From FEN-1191 sp036490715 (GTDB lineage Bacteria; Pseudomonadota; Gammaproteobacteria; Steroidobacterales; Steroidobacteraceae), in contig DASXDL010000042.1 in assembly GCA_036490715.1 (NCBI GenBank), forward strand, positions 1 to 64,000: 64,000 nucleotides of DNA, written 5' to 3'. Below are positions 7,920 through 16,207 of the stretch, in pieces (the first letter of the stretch is position 1; the number at the start of each line of letters is the position of its first letter). Both the position numbers and the translations under genes were made by a program. The notes under the pieces are model-generated. The model searched no databases. It was not told where the DNA came from and saw nothing but the letters and a program-made list of their open reading frames with translations.

Positions 7920-10214
7920 ATGAAACGACTGCTGCTGTCCTGCGCGCTGCTGTTGCTGTCGCGCTTCGCACCCGCCGCGGACGAACTGCTGCCGCGTCCG
8001 CCCGAACTCGAGCCGGACGTGCAGTTCTGGATCCGGGTCTATTCACAGGTGTCGACCAATGAAGGGTTGATCCACGACCAACACAATCTGTCGGTCGTCT
8101 ACGAGAAGCTGCACTTCGATGCCGATACACCCGCCTCCGAGCGGGCGCGAAAGGTGGACTCCGAGCGCGACCGAATCGCCGATATCCTGCATCGGCTGGC
8201 GCGCGGCACTGAGCCGCGCGATGACGAGGAGCGACGCATCCGTCAGCTCTGGGGCGAGGGCGCCACACCGGCCCAGCTTGAAACCGCGGCATCGGACCTG
8301 CGCTTCCAGCTCGGGCAGTCGGATCGCTTCCGCGCCGGACTGATACGCTCGGGCGCCTGGGAGACGCACATCGCCGAGGTGCTGGCCAATCTCGGCCTGC
8401 CGCCGCAGATCGCGGCCTTGCCCCACGTGGAATCCTCGTTCGACCCGGCCGCCTATTCCAAGGTAGGCGCCGCGGGTCTGTGGCAGTTCATGCGCTCGAC
8501 CGGGCGCCGTTTCCTGCGCATCAACCCGGCGGTGGACGAGCGATTGGATCCGTACCGCGAGACCGAAGCGGCGGCGCAGCTGCTGGAATACAACTATCGA
8601 CTACTGGGCACCTGGCCGCTGGCGATCACCGCTTATAACCACGGTGCGGAGGGTGTACGTCGCGCCCGCGAACTGCTCGGCACCGACGACATCGTGCGCA
8701 TCGTGCGTGACTATCACAGTCCGACCTTCGGCTTCGCCTCGCGCAACTTCTACGTGTCGTTTCTTGCCGCGCTAACCATCGCCGAGAATCCCGAAAAGTA
8801 CTTCAGCGGCGTGACACGCGCTTCCGAGGGCGGTTTTCTCGAGCTCAAGATGCCCTCGACCGCCAGCATCGCCACGCTGATGCACACTATCGGGGTCGAT
8901 CGCGACACCCTGCGACGGCTCAACCCGGCGCTGCGTCCGTCGGTGTGGAACGGACAGCGGGTCGTGCCGAGCGGCTACGTGCTGCGTTTGCCCGCGGGCG
9001 GCAACACCCAGTGGACCGCCGAGTTGCTGGCGCAGCGCCTGGAGACAGCTCATCCGGTGCTGGTGGCCCAGGCCAACGCCGCGCCGACCGCCGGACGCGG
9101 TGTCCGCGCAGCTGCCGCAAGCGCGCCGACGACCGGTGCCGGCGCAGCCACCGGTGCCGCGCCGGCCGAGGCGGCCGCAGCATCGACCGCCGCGGCTACT
9201 GCCGCGACGGCAAGCAGTGCGCCGGTCACCGTCGCGGCCGCAACCTCAACGCCCACCACTGTCGCAGCGCCTGCGCCGCCGGCCAGCGTGGCCGCGGTCA
9301 GCCCTGGCCGGCCGGCCGTTCCCGCGAGTGCAGCCAGCATCGTTGCGCACGCCGAGCCCGCCCCGGGTGCCGCCGCCACGGCCGCCGTGGTGGCCGTTCC
9401 GGCCACCGGCGTGGTCGCGCCGCTGTTGCCGGAGAACTCGCAGTACTACGTGGTCCAGGCCGGCGACAACACCACCGATATCGCCGCGCGCACCGCTGTG
9501 CCGGTCAACAAGCTGATGGCATTGAACGCGATGAACGATCCGGACGATATCTATGAAGGTGAGCGTCTGCGGCTGGTGCCGGCGGCCGCCGAGCCGGAGA
9601 CGCAGACCACGCAGGCGACTCTGGCTGCGGCTCAGAGTGCGGTGCAGGAGCGTCAGGAGGAGGATGTCGCGGTCGCCGCCGCCAAGCGCCAGGCCGCGAC
9701 CACCGAGCCGGTGTCCGAGGCCCAGGCGCAGGCCGAAGGTCCGCAGCTGCTGCCAGGCGCCAGCGGCCCTGAGTCGGCCGATCCGGAGGACTACTCAGTC
9801 TCAGCCGAAGGCACGATCCGGGTCGTGGCCGCCGAAACTCTCGGGCACTACGCCGACTGGCTCGACATCAGCGCCGCCCGGCTGCGCGCTCTGAATCATC
9901 TGCGTGGACGCACACCGGTGAGGATGGGACGACGATTGAAGCTTGATTTCGTCAAGGTGTCGCACGAGCAGTTCGAGCAGCGCCGGCGCGACTACCACGA
10001 GCGGCTGCAGGCGGCCTATTTCGCCTCGCACCGCATCGCCGGCACCGAGGTCTATATCGCCCGGCGCGGCGATTCGCTGTGGAGCATCACGCAGAAGTCG
10101 CTGAAGGTGCCGGTGTGGTTGCTGCAGCAATACAACCCCGATCTGGACTTCGGCGATCTGCGCCCCGGCACGCAGATTTCCCTGCCTAAAGTGGAGGATG
10201 TGGCGACCCTGTGA
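7920..10214 (+). CDS. mltD: membrane-bound lytic murein transglycosylase D family, with LysM repeats
   Basis: Periplasmic enzyme that cleaves peptidoglycan with formation of 1,6-anhydro-muramic acid. It has 764 residues from the ATG at 7920, which gives a clean signal peptide (MKRLLLSCALLLLSRFAPAA). The SLT domain includes the catalytic glutamate in ALPHVESSFDPAAYS, then GAAGLWQFM and AITAYNHGAEGV. A long Ala/Pro/Thr-rich linker covers roughly residues 380-500. Three LysM domains follow: YYVVQAGDNTTDIA, IRVVAAETLGHYADWL (degenerate) and VYIARRGDSLWSIT. No lipobox cysteine is seen at the signal cleavage site, unlike E. coli MltD. The L,D-transpeptidase gene follows directly. Confidence 0.92.
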   Translation: MKRLLLSCALLLLSRFAPAADELLPRPPELEPDVQFWIRVYSQVSTNEGLIHDQHNLSVVYEKLHFDADTPASERARKVDSERDRIADILHRLARGTEPRDDEERRIRQLWGEGATPAQLETAASDLRFQLGQSDRFRAGLIRSGAWETHIAEVLANLGLPPQIAALPHVESSFDPAAYSKVGAAGLWQFMRSTGRRFLRINPAVDERLDPYRETEAAAQLLEYNYRLLGTWPLAITAYNHGAEGVRRARELLGTDDIVRIVRDYHSPTFGFASRNFYVSFLAALTIAENPEKYFSGVTRASEGGFLELKMPSTASIATLMHTIGVDRDTLRRLNPALRPSVWNGQRVVPSGYVLRLPAGGNTQWTAELLAQRLETAHPVLVAQANAAPTAGRGVRAAAASAPTTGAGAATGAAPAEAAAASTAAATAATASSAPVTVAAATSTPTTVAAPAPPASVAAVSPGRPAVPASAASIVAHAEPAPGAAATAAVVAVPATGVVAPLLPENSQYYVVQAGDNTTDIAARTAVPVNKLMALNAMNDPDDIYEGERLRLVPAAAEPETQTTQATLAAAQSAVQERQEEDVAVAAAKRQAATTEPVSEAQAQAEGPQLLPGASGPESADPEDYSVSAEGTIRVVAAETLGHYADWLDISAARLRALNHLRGRTPVRMGRRLKLDFVKVSHEQFEQRRRDYHERLQAAYFASHRIAGTEVYIARRGDSLWSITQKSLKVPVWLLQQYNPDLDFGDLRPGTQISLPKVEDVATL

Positions 10215-10248
10215 ACCCTGCACGCTCGCGGTGTAAATGCGCCGTGCC

Positions 10249-10254
10249 TATAAT
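10249..10254 (+). promoter_or_regulatory. consensus -10 element immediately before the L,D-transpeptidase start
   Basis: A perfect TATAAT ends seven bases before the ATG at 10262, so a transcript starting here would be leaderless or nearly so. No good -35 sits 16-18 bases upstream (TCGCGG at 17). Two other genes in this window (rppH, yqgE) show the same geometry with a good -35. Confidence 0.45.
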
Positions 10255-10261
10255 TTGCGCA

Positions 10262-10891
10262 ATGCGGGTATCGCTGTCGATAACAATTCCATTGCTGCTG
10301 GCTGCGGGCGTAGCCTTGGGCGATGGTGCCGGAACGATCGGAACGGAGACCGTGGGCGCGGACAGCGTCGGCGTCGCCACCGTCGCTGGCGTCATGCCCA
10401 CCCCGGCGGCTGCCAACATCACCGTCGCGCCGGCGCCGCTGCCCACCAATGTGTCGGCCAGCGTGCCGATCGCCGATGAGGTCGTGGTGCGCAAGTCACA
10501 GCGGCGACTCTATTTGATGCGCCACGGCGAGGTCCTGCGCAGCTATCGCGTGGCACTTGGACTTCAGCCCGATGGCCCCAAGGAACGTGCCGGCGACTTC
10601 CGTACGCCTGAGGGCCGCTACCTGTTGACGCGCCGTAATTCGCACAGTGACTATTTCCTGTCCATCCAGGTGTCCTACCCCAACGCCGAGGACCTGCGTC
10701 GCGCCCATCGCGATCACGTCAATCCCGGCGGCTCCATCATGGTTCACGGCCTGCCGAACAATCAGCGCCATGCGCCTGATTACTATGCGGCGGCTGACTG
10801 GACTGACGGCTGCATCGCCATGTCCAATGCCGATATGGTGGAACTGTGGCTAATGGTCCAGGACAACACTCCGATCGAAATCCTGCCGTGA
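10262..10891 (+). CDS. L,D-transpeptidase family protein (YkuD domain)
   Basis: Periplasmic enzyme of 209 residues that would form 3-3 cross-links or attach proteins to peptidoglycan. Signal peptide MRVSLSITIPLLLAAGVALG. The YkuD domain begins at VVVRKSQRRLYLMRHGEVLRSY; the catalytic block is IMVHG followed by DWTDGCIAMSNADM, with the nucleophilic cysteine in DGCIAMSN. The start at 10262 gives a proper signal peptide; a GTG at 10211 would add 17 residues ahead of it. It sits between mltD and ppnN; its stop overlaps the ppnN GTG, so it is probably co-transcribed with ppnN. Confidence 0.88.
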   Translation: MRVSLSITIPLLLAAGVALGDGAGTIGTETVGADSVGVATVAGVMPTPAAANITVAPAPLPTNVSASVPIADEVVVRKSQRRLYLMRHGEVLRSYRVALGLQPDGPKERAGDFRTPEGRYLLTRRNSHSDYFLSIQVSYPNAEDLRRAHRDHVNPGGSIMVHGLPNNQRHAPDYYAAADWTDGCIAMSNADMVELWLMVQDNTPIEILP

Positions 10892-12339
10892 CCGCGGTCA
10901 CTTCCGTTCCCCAGGGTGCGGCCGGCGCCAAGGCCAGCGGCCCCGCACGCGCAATCGATACCAGCATCGTTATCGAGGAACCGGTCGACGCGCGGGTCGG
11001 CCCGCGCGGCAGTCTCGAGATCCTGTCGCAGGCGGAAATCGACAAGCTGCTGGATACCAGCAACACCGGACTGTACGCGCTGTTTCGCAACTGCGCGCTG
11101 GCGGTGCTCAACTCCGGCAGCGAGAGCGATAACGCCAAGGAGATCTTCGAGTACTACCGCGAATTCAACGTGCAGATCCTGCGGCATGCCTGGGGCATCA
11201 AGCTCGAGATCACCAATGCGCCAGCCGCGGCGTTCGTCGACGGCGAGATGATTCACGGCATCAAGGAGCATCTGTTCGCGGTACTGCGCGACATCATCTA
11301 TACCGCGACCGAAATCATCAGTGCCGGTCGGCTCGACAGCCAGGACACGGCCTCGATTACCAACGCGGTGTTCCACATACTGCGCAACGCGCGCGTGCTC
11401 GACGTCAAGACACGCCCGAACATGGTGGTGTGCTGGGGCGGACACTCGATCGGCCACGAGGAATACAACTACGCCAAGCGCGTCGGCTACGAGTTCGGGC
11501 TGCGCGGCCTGGATGTGTGTACCGGTTGCGGCCCCGGAGCGATGAAGGCGCCGATGAAAGGCGCCGGGGTCGGCCACGCCAAGCAGCGCATCAGCAACGG
11601 CCGATTCCTCGGCATCACCGAGCCGGGCATCATCGCCGCCGAGCCGCCCAACGCGATCGTCAACCACCTGGTCATCATGCCGGACATCGAAAAGCGCCTC
11701 GAGGCGTTCCTGCGCGTCGGTCATGGCATCGTCGTGTTCCCGGGTGGTGTGGGCACGGCCGAAGAGATCCTGTATCTGCTCGGGGTATTGCTCGATCCGG
11801 ACAACGCCGAGCAGCCGCTGCCGGTCGTGTTGACCGGACCGCGCGCCAGCGCAGCCTATTTCGAGAAGATTGCACAGTTCATCGAAGCCACCCTGGGCGG
11901 CCAGGCGCTGACGCGCCTCAAGCTCATCATCGATGATGCGCCAGGGGTGGCGCGCTATCTGGTCCAGGGCATCGACCAGGTGCGCTCATTCCGCCGGCGC
12001 CAGAACGATTCCTATAACTTCAACTGGCTGTTGCGTGTGCCGTACGAGCTGCAGCAGCCGTTCCAGGTCACCCACGCCTCGATGCGCGCGCTGCAGCTGC
12101 AGCGTGCGCAGCCGGTGCATCGACTGGCGGCCAATCTGCGCCGGGCGTTCTCCGGCATCGTCACCGGCAACGTCAAGGAGAACGGCGTTGCGGCGATCGA
12201 GCGGCTCGGTCCCTACGAGCTCGCCGGCGACGCCACGATCATGCGCTTGCTGGATGAGCTGCTGGCCGGATTCGTCGCCCAGGGCCGAATGAAACTGCCC
12301 GGCAGCGCCTATCGGCCCTGTTACCGCCTGGTCGCGTAA
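10888..12339 (+). CDS. ppnN: pyrimidine/purine nucleotide 5'-monophosphate nucleosidase
   Basis: Cytosolic nucleosidase of the LOG (lysine decarboxylase-like) family, which cleaves nucleoside 5'-monophosphates to base and ribose 5-phosphate; in E. coli it is regulated by (p)ppGpp. It has 483 residues against 454 for E. coli. Family-specific stretches: LYALFRNCALAVLNSGS, AAFVDGEMIHGIKEHLFAVLRDI, and the LOG signature FPGGVGTAEEILYLLG. The GTG at 10888 overlaps the preceding stop (GTGA), giving a short N-terminal extension (about 30 residues) before the conserved region; this start is inferred from the coupling. Confidence 0.92.
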   Translation: MTAVTSVPQGAAGAKASGPARAIDTSIVIEEPVDARVGPRGSLEILSQAEIDKLLDTSNTGLYALFRNCALAVLNSGSESDNAKEIFEYYREFNVQILRHAWGIKLEITNAPAAAFVDGEMIHGIKEHLFAVLRDIIYTATEIISAGRLDSQDTASITNAVFHILRNARVLDVKTRPNMVVCWGGHSIGHEEYNYAKRVGYEFGLRGLDVCTGCGPGAMKAPMKGAGVGHAKQRISNGRFLGITEPGIIAAEPPNAIVNHLVIMPDIEKRLEAFLRVGHGIVVFPGGVGTAEEILYLLGVLLDPDNAEQPLPVVLTGPRASAAYFEKIAQFIEATLGGQALTRLKLIIDDAPGVARYLVQGIDQVRSFRRRQNDSYNFNWLLRVPYELQQPFQVTHASMRALQLQRAQPVHRLAANLRRAFSGIVTGNVKENGVAAIERLGPYELAGDATIMRLLDELLAGFVAQGRMKLPGSAYRPCYRLVA

Positions 12340-12360
12340 CGAGCCGACATCGCACTCGCG

Positions 12361-12390
12361 GTCGATGAGCGCGCGATTACGCGCGACCGT
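12361..12390 (+). terminator. possible terminator after ppnN
   Basis: GCGCG-CGATTA-CGCGC inside an outer GGTCG/CGACC pair forms a hairpin soon after the ppnN stop. Only a short T run (gttt) follows, so termination is uncertain. Confidence 0.3.
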
Positions 12391-12561
12391 TTGCGACCAC
12401 AAGTGACCAGATCTGTCGAGCGCATTTAACCCTTGTATTTACGCTGTTGGCACCGCCGCGAGAGTGCGAGCTGCGCAGGCGCTCGTTCAAGTTCGATGTG
12501 ATCCAGTTCCTGTCGAGTGCGAGCCCGGGGACCTAGTCTGTTTCCATAAGGAGGGCCCCCG

Positions 12562-12783
12562 ATGAGCAAACAAGATTCCAAGATTGAGCACGCCGAAGAG
12601 GCAGCGGCGCGCCGGCCGACGTCGCAGAGCGGTGCCGAAGCCTATGCACGCTGGCTCGAGCACATGCAGCGTACCCGCACGCGTCACGCCGCTATCACGC
12701 GCAACCTTTACACCTGGTCGAACTACAAGAGCTGGGCGGACAAGGTGCGCCACGACTGGCTGGCCGAGGACGCCAAGAGCTAG
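12562..12783 (+). CDS. small hypothetical protein
   Basis: Protein of 73 residues with no recognised family. It is hydrophilic, begins with a charged stretch (MSKQDSKIEHAEEAAARR) and ends with an aromatic-rich helix-like segment (LYTWSNYKSWADKVRHDWLAED). There is no signal peptide, membrane segment or cysteine. A strong ribosome site (AAGGAGG) sits 7 bases before the ATG, the best in the neighbourhood, which argues that it is translated. It stands alone between ppnN and the convergent parA, 23 bases from the latter. Confidence 0.65.
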   Translation: MSKQDSKIEHAEEAAARRPTSQSGAEAYARWLEHMQRTRTRHAAITRNLYTWSNYKSWADKVRHDWLAEDAKS

Positions 12784-12806
12784 CGTGACCGGGCTGGTTG
12801 CCGGCG

Positions 12807-13502
12807 CTAACCGAGGCTAGCCGAGGGCGCGCGGTCGCTCGCGGCGGCGCGCCGCGACGGCAGCTCCAGCCACTCGAGCAGCGGCTCCCAGGCCGCCAGG
12901 TCTTCGGCCACCTGGTACGGCTTCATTTCCTGCAGGCCGAGGCCGAGTTCTGCAGCGCGCACGTAGTTCTGCGAGTCGCGCAACGTGGCCACGATCGGAA
13001 TTCCGAGCGTCGCCAGAAATTTGGCCAACGACTGATAAATCACGGTATTGCGGCGCACCCGATTGGCGATGATGCCGAGGCGGTTGTCGTTCCGATGCAC
13101 CTTCGCCACCAGCAGCAGGTTCTGAACGCAGCGCGAGCAGGCGTGGATATCGATATCCGAGGGCAGCACCGGCACCAGAATCTTGTCGGCGGTCCGAGTG
13201 ACCTCCGGCATTTCCTGGGCCTCGATCGCCGCCGGCGTGTCCACGATCACGCGGCCGGTGCCCTCGGGGATGTGCAGCTGAAATGAACGTGTCACACGCG
13301 CGTCACGTTCGTAAGCCGCAATCAAGCGAATACGCGCCTGCGTCGACTGGCGCTTGTTGACCCAATGCGCCGCTGAGGCCTGCGGATCGAAATCCATCAA
13401 TACCGGACGCTGGCCACTCAAGGCGAAGTGACTGGCAAGATTGATGGCGATAGTTGTCTTGCCAGATCCGCCCTTCGGATTCAGCACGACGATACGCTGC
13501 AT
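12807..13502 (-). CDS. ParA/MinD-family ATPase (no ParB partner nearby)
   Basis: Cytosolic P-loop ATPase of 231 residues. The deviant Walker A box is near the N-terminus (VLNPKGGSGKTTIAINLA), the switch/Walker B regions are VLMDFDPQAS and VIVDTPA, and the family-typical LVPVLPSDID follows. ParA proteins position DNA or protein cargo by dynamic ATP-dependent DNA or membrane binding. No parB or parS-like gene follows; such solo ParAs often place cellular machines, but the cargo here is unknown. Start 13502 has GAGAG upstream; an ATG at 13517, 9 bases from a CATAAT, is an alternative. Confidence 0.87.
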   Translation of the reverse strand: MQRIVVLNPKGGSGKTTIAINLASHFALSGQRPVLMDFDPQASAAHWVNKRQSTQARIRLIAAYERDARVTRSFQLHIPEGTGRVIVDTPAAIEAQEMPEVTRTADKILVPVLPSDIDIHACSRCVQNLLLVAKVHRNDNRLGIIANRVRRNTVIYQSLAKFLATLGIPIVATLRDSQNYVRAAELGLGLQEMKPYQVAEDLAAWEPLLEWLELPSRRAAASDRAPSASLG

Positions 13503-13641
13503 GGAACTCTCTGGCATCGCCCGAAGATTATGTCGTTTTCGCAATTTACGCACAGCGGCGCTGGGCCGCAAGCCGCGCCGCGGCTCGCGTGCCCTGTGAG
13601 TTGCAACACGGCGCCTCGCCGGCGAACCCTCTAGCATCACA

Positions 13642-13661
13642 CCCACTGTAAAAGCAGTGGG
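13642..13661. repeat. perfect inverted repeat upstream of parA and htpG
   Basis: CCCACTG (13642-13648) and CAGTGGG (13655-13661) form a 7-base stem with a 6-base loop (taaaag). No T run follows on either strand, so it is not an obvious terminator; it might be an operator or RNA hairpin. Its role is unknown. Confidence 0.5.
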
Positions 13662-13668
13662 AGCGGCA

Positions 13669-13752
13669 GTGGAAGTATTCCTTCAGCTGTGGGACGAAAT
13701 GGACGACTGGCTGCACGCCGCCCGGCATCTGCTCGGACGCCCGATGGCTTGA
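13669..13752 (+). CDS. possible small protein upstream of htpG
   Basis: A 27-codon frame from GTG 13669 (31 from GTG 13657) encoding a compact amphipathic peptide with EVFLQLWDEMDDWLHAARHL, rich in W, D and L in a helical pattern, ending LLGRPMA. No clear ribosome site is seen for either GTG, and its stop overlaps the heat-shock -35 of htpG. The composition looks more protein-like than random GC-rich sequence, but I do not recognise it and it could be chance. Confidence 0.3.
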   Translation: MEVFLQLWDEMDDWLHAARHLLGRPMA

Positions 13753-13776
13753 AACCTTAGGCGCCAGGCCCTATAT
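13748..13776 (+). promoter_or_regulatory. sigma-32 (heat-shock) promoter of htpG
   Basis: CTTGAAA at 13748-13754 and CCCTATAT at 13769-13776 match the sigma-32 consensus (CTTGAA, 13-17 bases, CCCCATnT) with a 15-base gap between the CTTGAA and CCCTAT hexamers. Transcription would start near 13783, about 26 bases before the htpG ATG. Confidence 0.7.
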
Positions 13777-13808
13777 CTTCCGCTTTCCAGGCGGAAACGG
13801 TGGGGCCG

Positions 13809-15734
13809 ATGACGACCGAGCGCGAAACGCTGGGCTTCCAAGCGGAAGTCCGCGAACTTCTCAATCTGATGATTCATTCCCTGTACAGCCACAGGGAAAT
13901 CTTCCTCCGTGAACTGATCTCCAACGCATCCGACGCCAACGACAAGTTGCGCTTCCTGGCGCTGTCCGATCCGGCGCTGCTGGGCAAGGACAACGACCTG
14001 GCGATCTGGATCGATGCCGACCCCAAGGCCGGCACCCTGACAGTCCGCGACCACGGCATCGGCATGAGCCGCGAGGAGGCGATCGAGCATCTGGGCACCA
14101 TCGCCAAGTCCGGCACGGCCGAGTTCTTCAAGCGCCTCACCGGCGACCAGCAGAAGGACGCCCAGCTCATCGGCCAGTTCGGGGTCGGATTCTATTCGGC
14201 ATTCATCGTCGCCGATCGGGTCGAGGTGCTGACGCGCCGCGCCGATCTGCCCGATGATCAGGCGGTGCATTGGGAATCGACCGCCGACGGCCAATTCACC
14301 GTCGAGACCATCACGCGCTCCGAGCGCGGCACCAGCGTGGTGCTGCACCTGAAAGAGGACGCCAAGGAATTTGCCGATCCGTTGCGGCTGCGCTCGCTGG
14401 TGCGTCGCTATTCGGACCATATCGCCTTCCCGGTGCGCATGACCAAACAGGGTGAGGCCTCGCTGGACTATGAGGATGTCAACCAGGCGCAGGCGCTATG
14501 GACGCGTCCGCGCGCCGACATCAAGGACGAGGAGTACCGCGATCTGTACGGCCATATCGCGCACGACGGGGCCGAACCGCTTGCCTGGAGCCACAACAAG
14601 GTCGAGGGCAAGCGCGAGTACACCAGCCTGCTTTACATTCCGGCGCGCGCGCCCTTCGACCTGTGGCAGCGCGAAGCCAGCCGTGGCCTGAAGCTGTACG
14701 TGCGGCGGGTGTTCATCATGGATGACGCCGAGCAGTTTCTGCCGCTGTATCTGCGCTTCGTCAAGGGCATCGTCGATTCGAGCGACCTGCCGCTGAACGT
14801 GTCGCGCGAGCTGCTGCAGCAGGACCGCGAGGTGGAGGCGATGCGCTCGGCTCTGACGCGCCGGGCCCTGGAGCTATTGGCCAAACTGGCCAAGGACGAG
14901 CCGGAGAAATATGCCCAGTTCTGGCGCGAGTTCGGCCGCGTGCTCAAGGAGGGTCTGAGCGAGGACCCCACTAACCGCGAACGGCTGCTGCCGCTGATGC
15001 GCTACGCCAGCACCGCCAGCGCCGGCAACGATGAGAGCGTGAGTCTGGGCGACTACGTGGCACGCATGCGCCCGGGCCAGGACCGCATCTACTACCTCAT
15101 CGGCGACAGCATCGAGAGCGCGCGCGAGAGCCCGTACCTGGAGCAGCTGCGGCAGAAGCAGGTCGAGGTGCTGCTGCTGGCCGACCGCGTCGACGAATGG
15201 GTCATGGGGCAGGTCAGCGAGTTCGACGGCAAGCGCTTCAAGGATGCGGCGCGGGGCGATCTGGAGCTCGGCGGACTGGCCGACCAGGCTGAGCGTGCCC
15301 GCGTTGACGAGGAGCGCAAGGACAACAAGGCGCTGCTGAAACGCTTCAAGGACGCGCTCGGCGAGCGGGTGACCGAAGTGCGCGTGAGCGAGCGCCTGCG
15401 CGATTCGCCGGCGGTGCTGGTGCACGGTGAAGGCGAGCTGTCGGCGCAGATGCGGCGCATGCTTTCGGCCAACGGTCAGGCCCCGCCAGCGTCCAAACCG
15501 CTGCTGGAACTGAATGTGACCCATCCGCTGGTCAAGCACATGGATACGCTCAAAGCGGCGGACGAGTTCCAGCAGCTGGCGCTGCTGATGTTCGACCAGG
15601 CCAGCCTCGCCGAAGACGGGCAGGTGGCAAATCCGGCGGACTTCAGCCGTCGGCTGAATAATCTGCTGGTGCGGTTGGTCGCAGGCGGCGCCGCTGATCC
15701 AACCGATGCCGCCGGCGCGACGGGTGCTGCCTGA
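13809..15734 (+). CDS. htpG: Hsp90-family chaperone HtpG
   Basis: Cytosolic ATP-dependent chaperone of 641 residues. The N-terminal GHKL ATPase begins LGFQAEVRELLNLMIHSLYSHREIFLRELISNASDA; the ATP lid motifs DHGIGMSREEAIEHLGTIAKSG and GQFGVGFYSAFIVADRV are intact. The middle domain includes LLYIPARAPFDLW and DLPLNVSRELLQQ, and the C-terminal dimerisation domain ends near LLVRLVAG. The ATG at 13809 is preferred over a GTG three codons earlier because the family starts MT-E-x-x-x-L-G-F-Q. It is driven by a good sigma-32 promoter. The last ten residues are an Ala/Gly/Asp-rich tail. Confidence 0.96.
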   Translation: MTTERETLGFQAEVRELLNLMIHSLYSHREIFLRELISNASDANDKLRFLALSDPALLGKDNDLAIWIDADPKAGTLTVRDHGIGMSREEAIEHLGTIAKSGTAEFFKRLTGDQQKDAQLIGQFGVGFYSAFIVADRVEVLTRRADLPDDQAVHWESTADGQFTVETITRSERGTSVVLHLKEDAKEFADPLRLRSLVRRYSDHIAFPVRMTKQGEASLDYEDVNQAQALWTRPRADIKDEEYRDLYGHIAHDGAEPLAWSHNKVEGKREYTSLLYIPARAPFDLWQREASRGLKLYVRRVFIMDDAEQFLPLYLRFVKGIVDSSDLPLNVSRELLQQDREVEAMRSALTRRALELLAKLAKDEPEKYAQFWREFGRVLKEGLSEDPTNRERLLPLMRYASTASAGNDESVSLGDYVARMRPGQDRIYYLIGDSIESARESPYLEQLRQKQVEVLLLADRVDEWVMGQVSEFDGKRFKDAARGDLELGGLADQAERARVDEERKDNKALLKRFKDALGERVTEVRVSERLRDSPAVLVHGEGELSAQMRRMLSANGQAPPASKPLLELNVTHPLVKHMDTLKAADEFQQLALLMFDQASLAEDGQVANPADFSRRLNNLLVRLVAGGAADPTDAAGATGAA

Positions 15735-15786
15735 GGTGCAGCGGTGTACGCTTTGGTAAATGCGGCGCAGCCGAGGAGGTGACCTG

Positions 15787-16188
15787 ATGAGTACCGAGAA
15801 GCCCGATGAGGCCGAACTGCGCGCGCGCCTGACGCCGCAGCAATACCAAGTGACCCAGAACAAGGGCACCGAGCCGGCCTTTACCGGCAAGTACGCCTAT
15901 AACAAGGAGACCGGCACCTATAGCTGCGTGTGCTGCGGCCAGGAGCTGTTCAGCTCGGATACCAAGTATGACTCGGGTTCCGGATGGCCAAGTTTCTGGT
16001 TGCCGCTCGCGGCTGACCGGGTGCGCACGCACACCGATAACTCGCACGGCATGGCGCGTACCGAAGTGACTTGCGGTCGCTGCAACGCACACCTGGGGCA
16101 CGTGTTCGACGACGGTCCGAATCCTTCGGGCCTGCGCTATTGCATCAATTCGGCGTCGCTGGGATTCAAGGGCGCGCCGAAGTCCTGA
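15787..16188 (+). CDS. msrB: peptide-methionine (R)-S-oxide reductase
   Basis: Repairs oxidised methionine (R-sulfoxide) in proteins. It has 133 residues with the zinc-binding pairs CVCCG and CGRCN, the substrate loop SGSGWPSFW, the HLGHVFDDG signature and the catalytic cysteine in RYCINSASL. The ATG at 15787 follows an excellent ribosome site (GAGGAGGTGA). No MsrA domain is fused. A hydrolase gene follows after 19 bases. Confidence 0.95.
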   Translation: MSTEKPDEAELRARLTPQQYQVTQNKGTEPAFTGKYAYNKETGTYSCVCCGQELFSSDTKYDSGSGWPSFWLPLAADRVRTHTDNSHGMARTEVTCGRCNAHLGHVFDDGPNPSGLRYCINSASLGFKGAPKS

Positions 16189-16207
16189 CCGCTGCGCCGT
16201 CAGTCTG

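Noticed and set aside
7741..8292. N-terminal extension of the DUF1801 protein to 316 residues
   Set aside because: The extension is antisense to the mltD start region, is Arg/Ala-rich, and a good ribosome site precedes the ATG at 7740.
9080..9420. Ala/Thr/Pro-rich stretch in mltD as a possible DNA repeat array
   Set aside because: No regular DNA repeat unit is visible; it is a low-complexity protein linker between the catalytic and LysM domains.
14874..15890. A 338-codon minus-strand frame opposite htpG and msrB
   Set aside because: Antisense shadow of two certain genes, with no domain signal.
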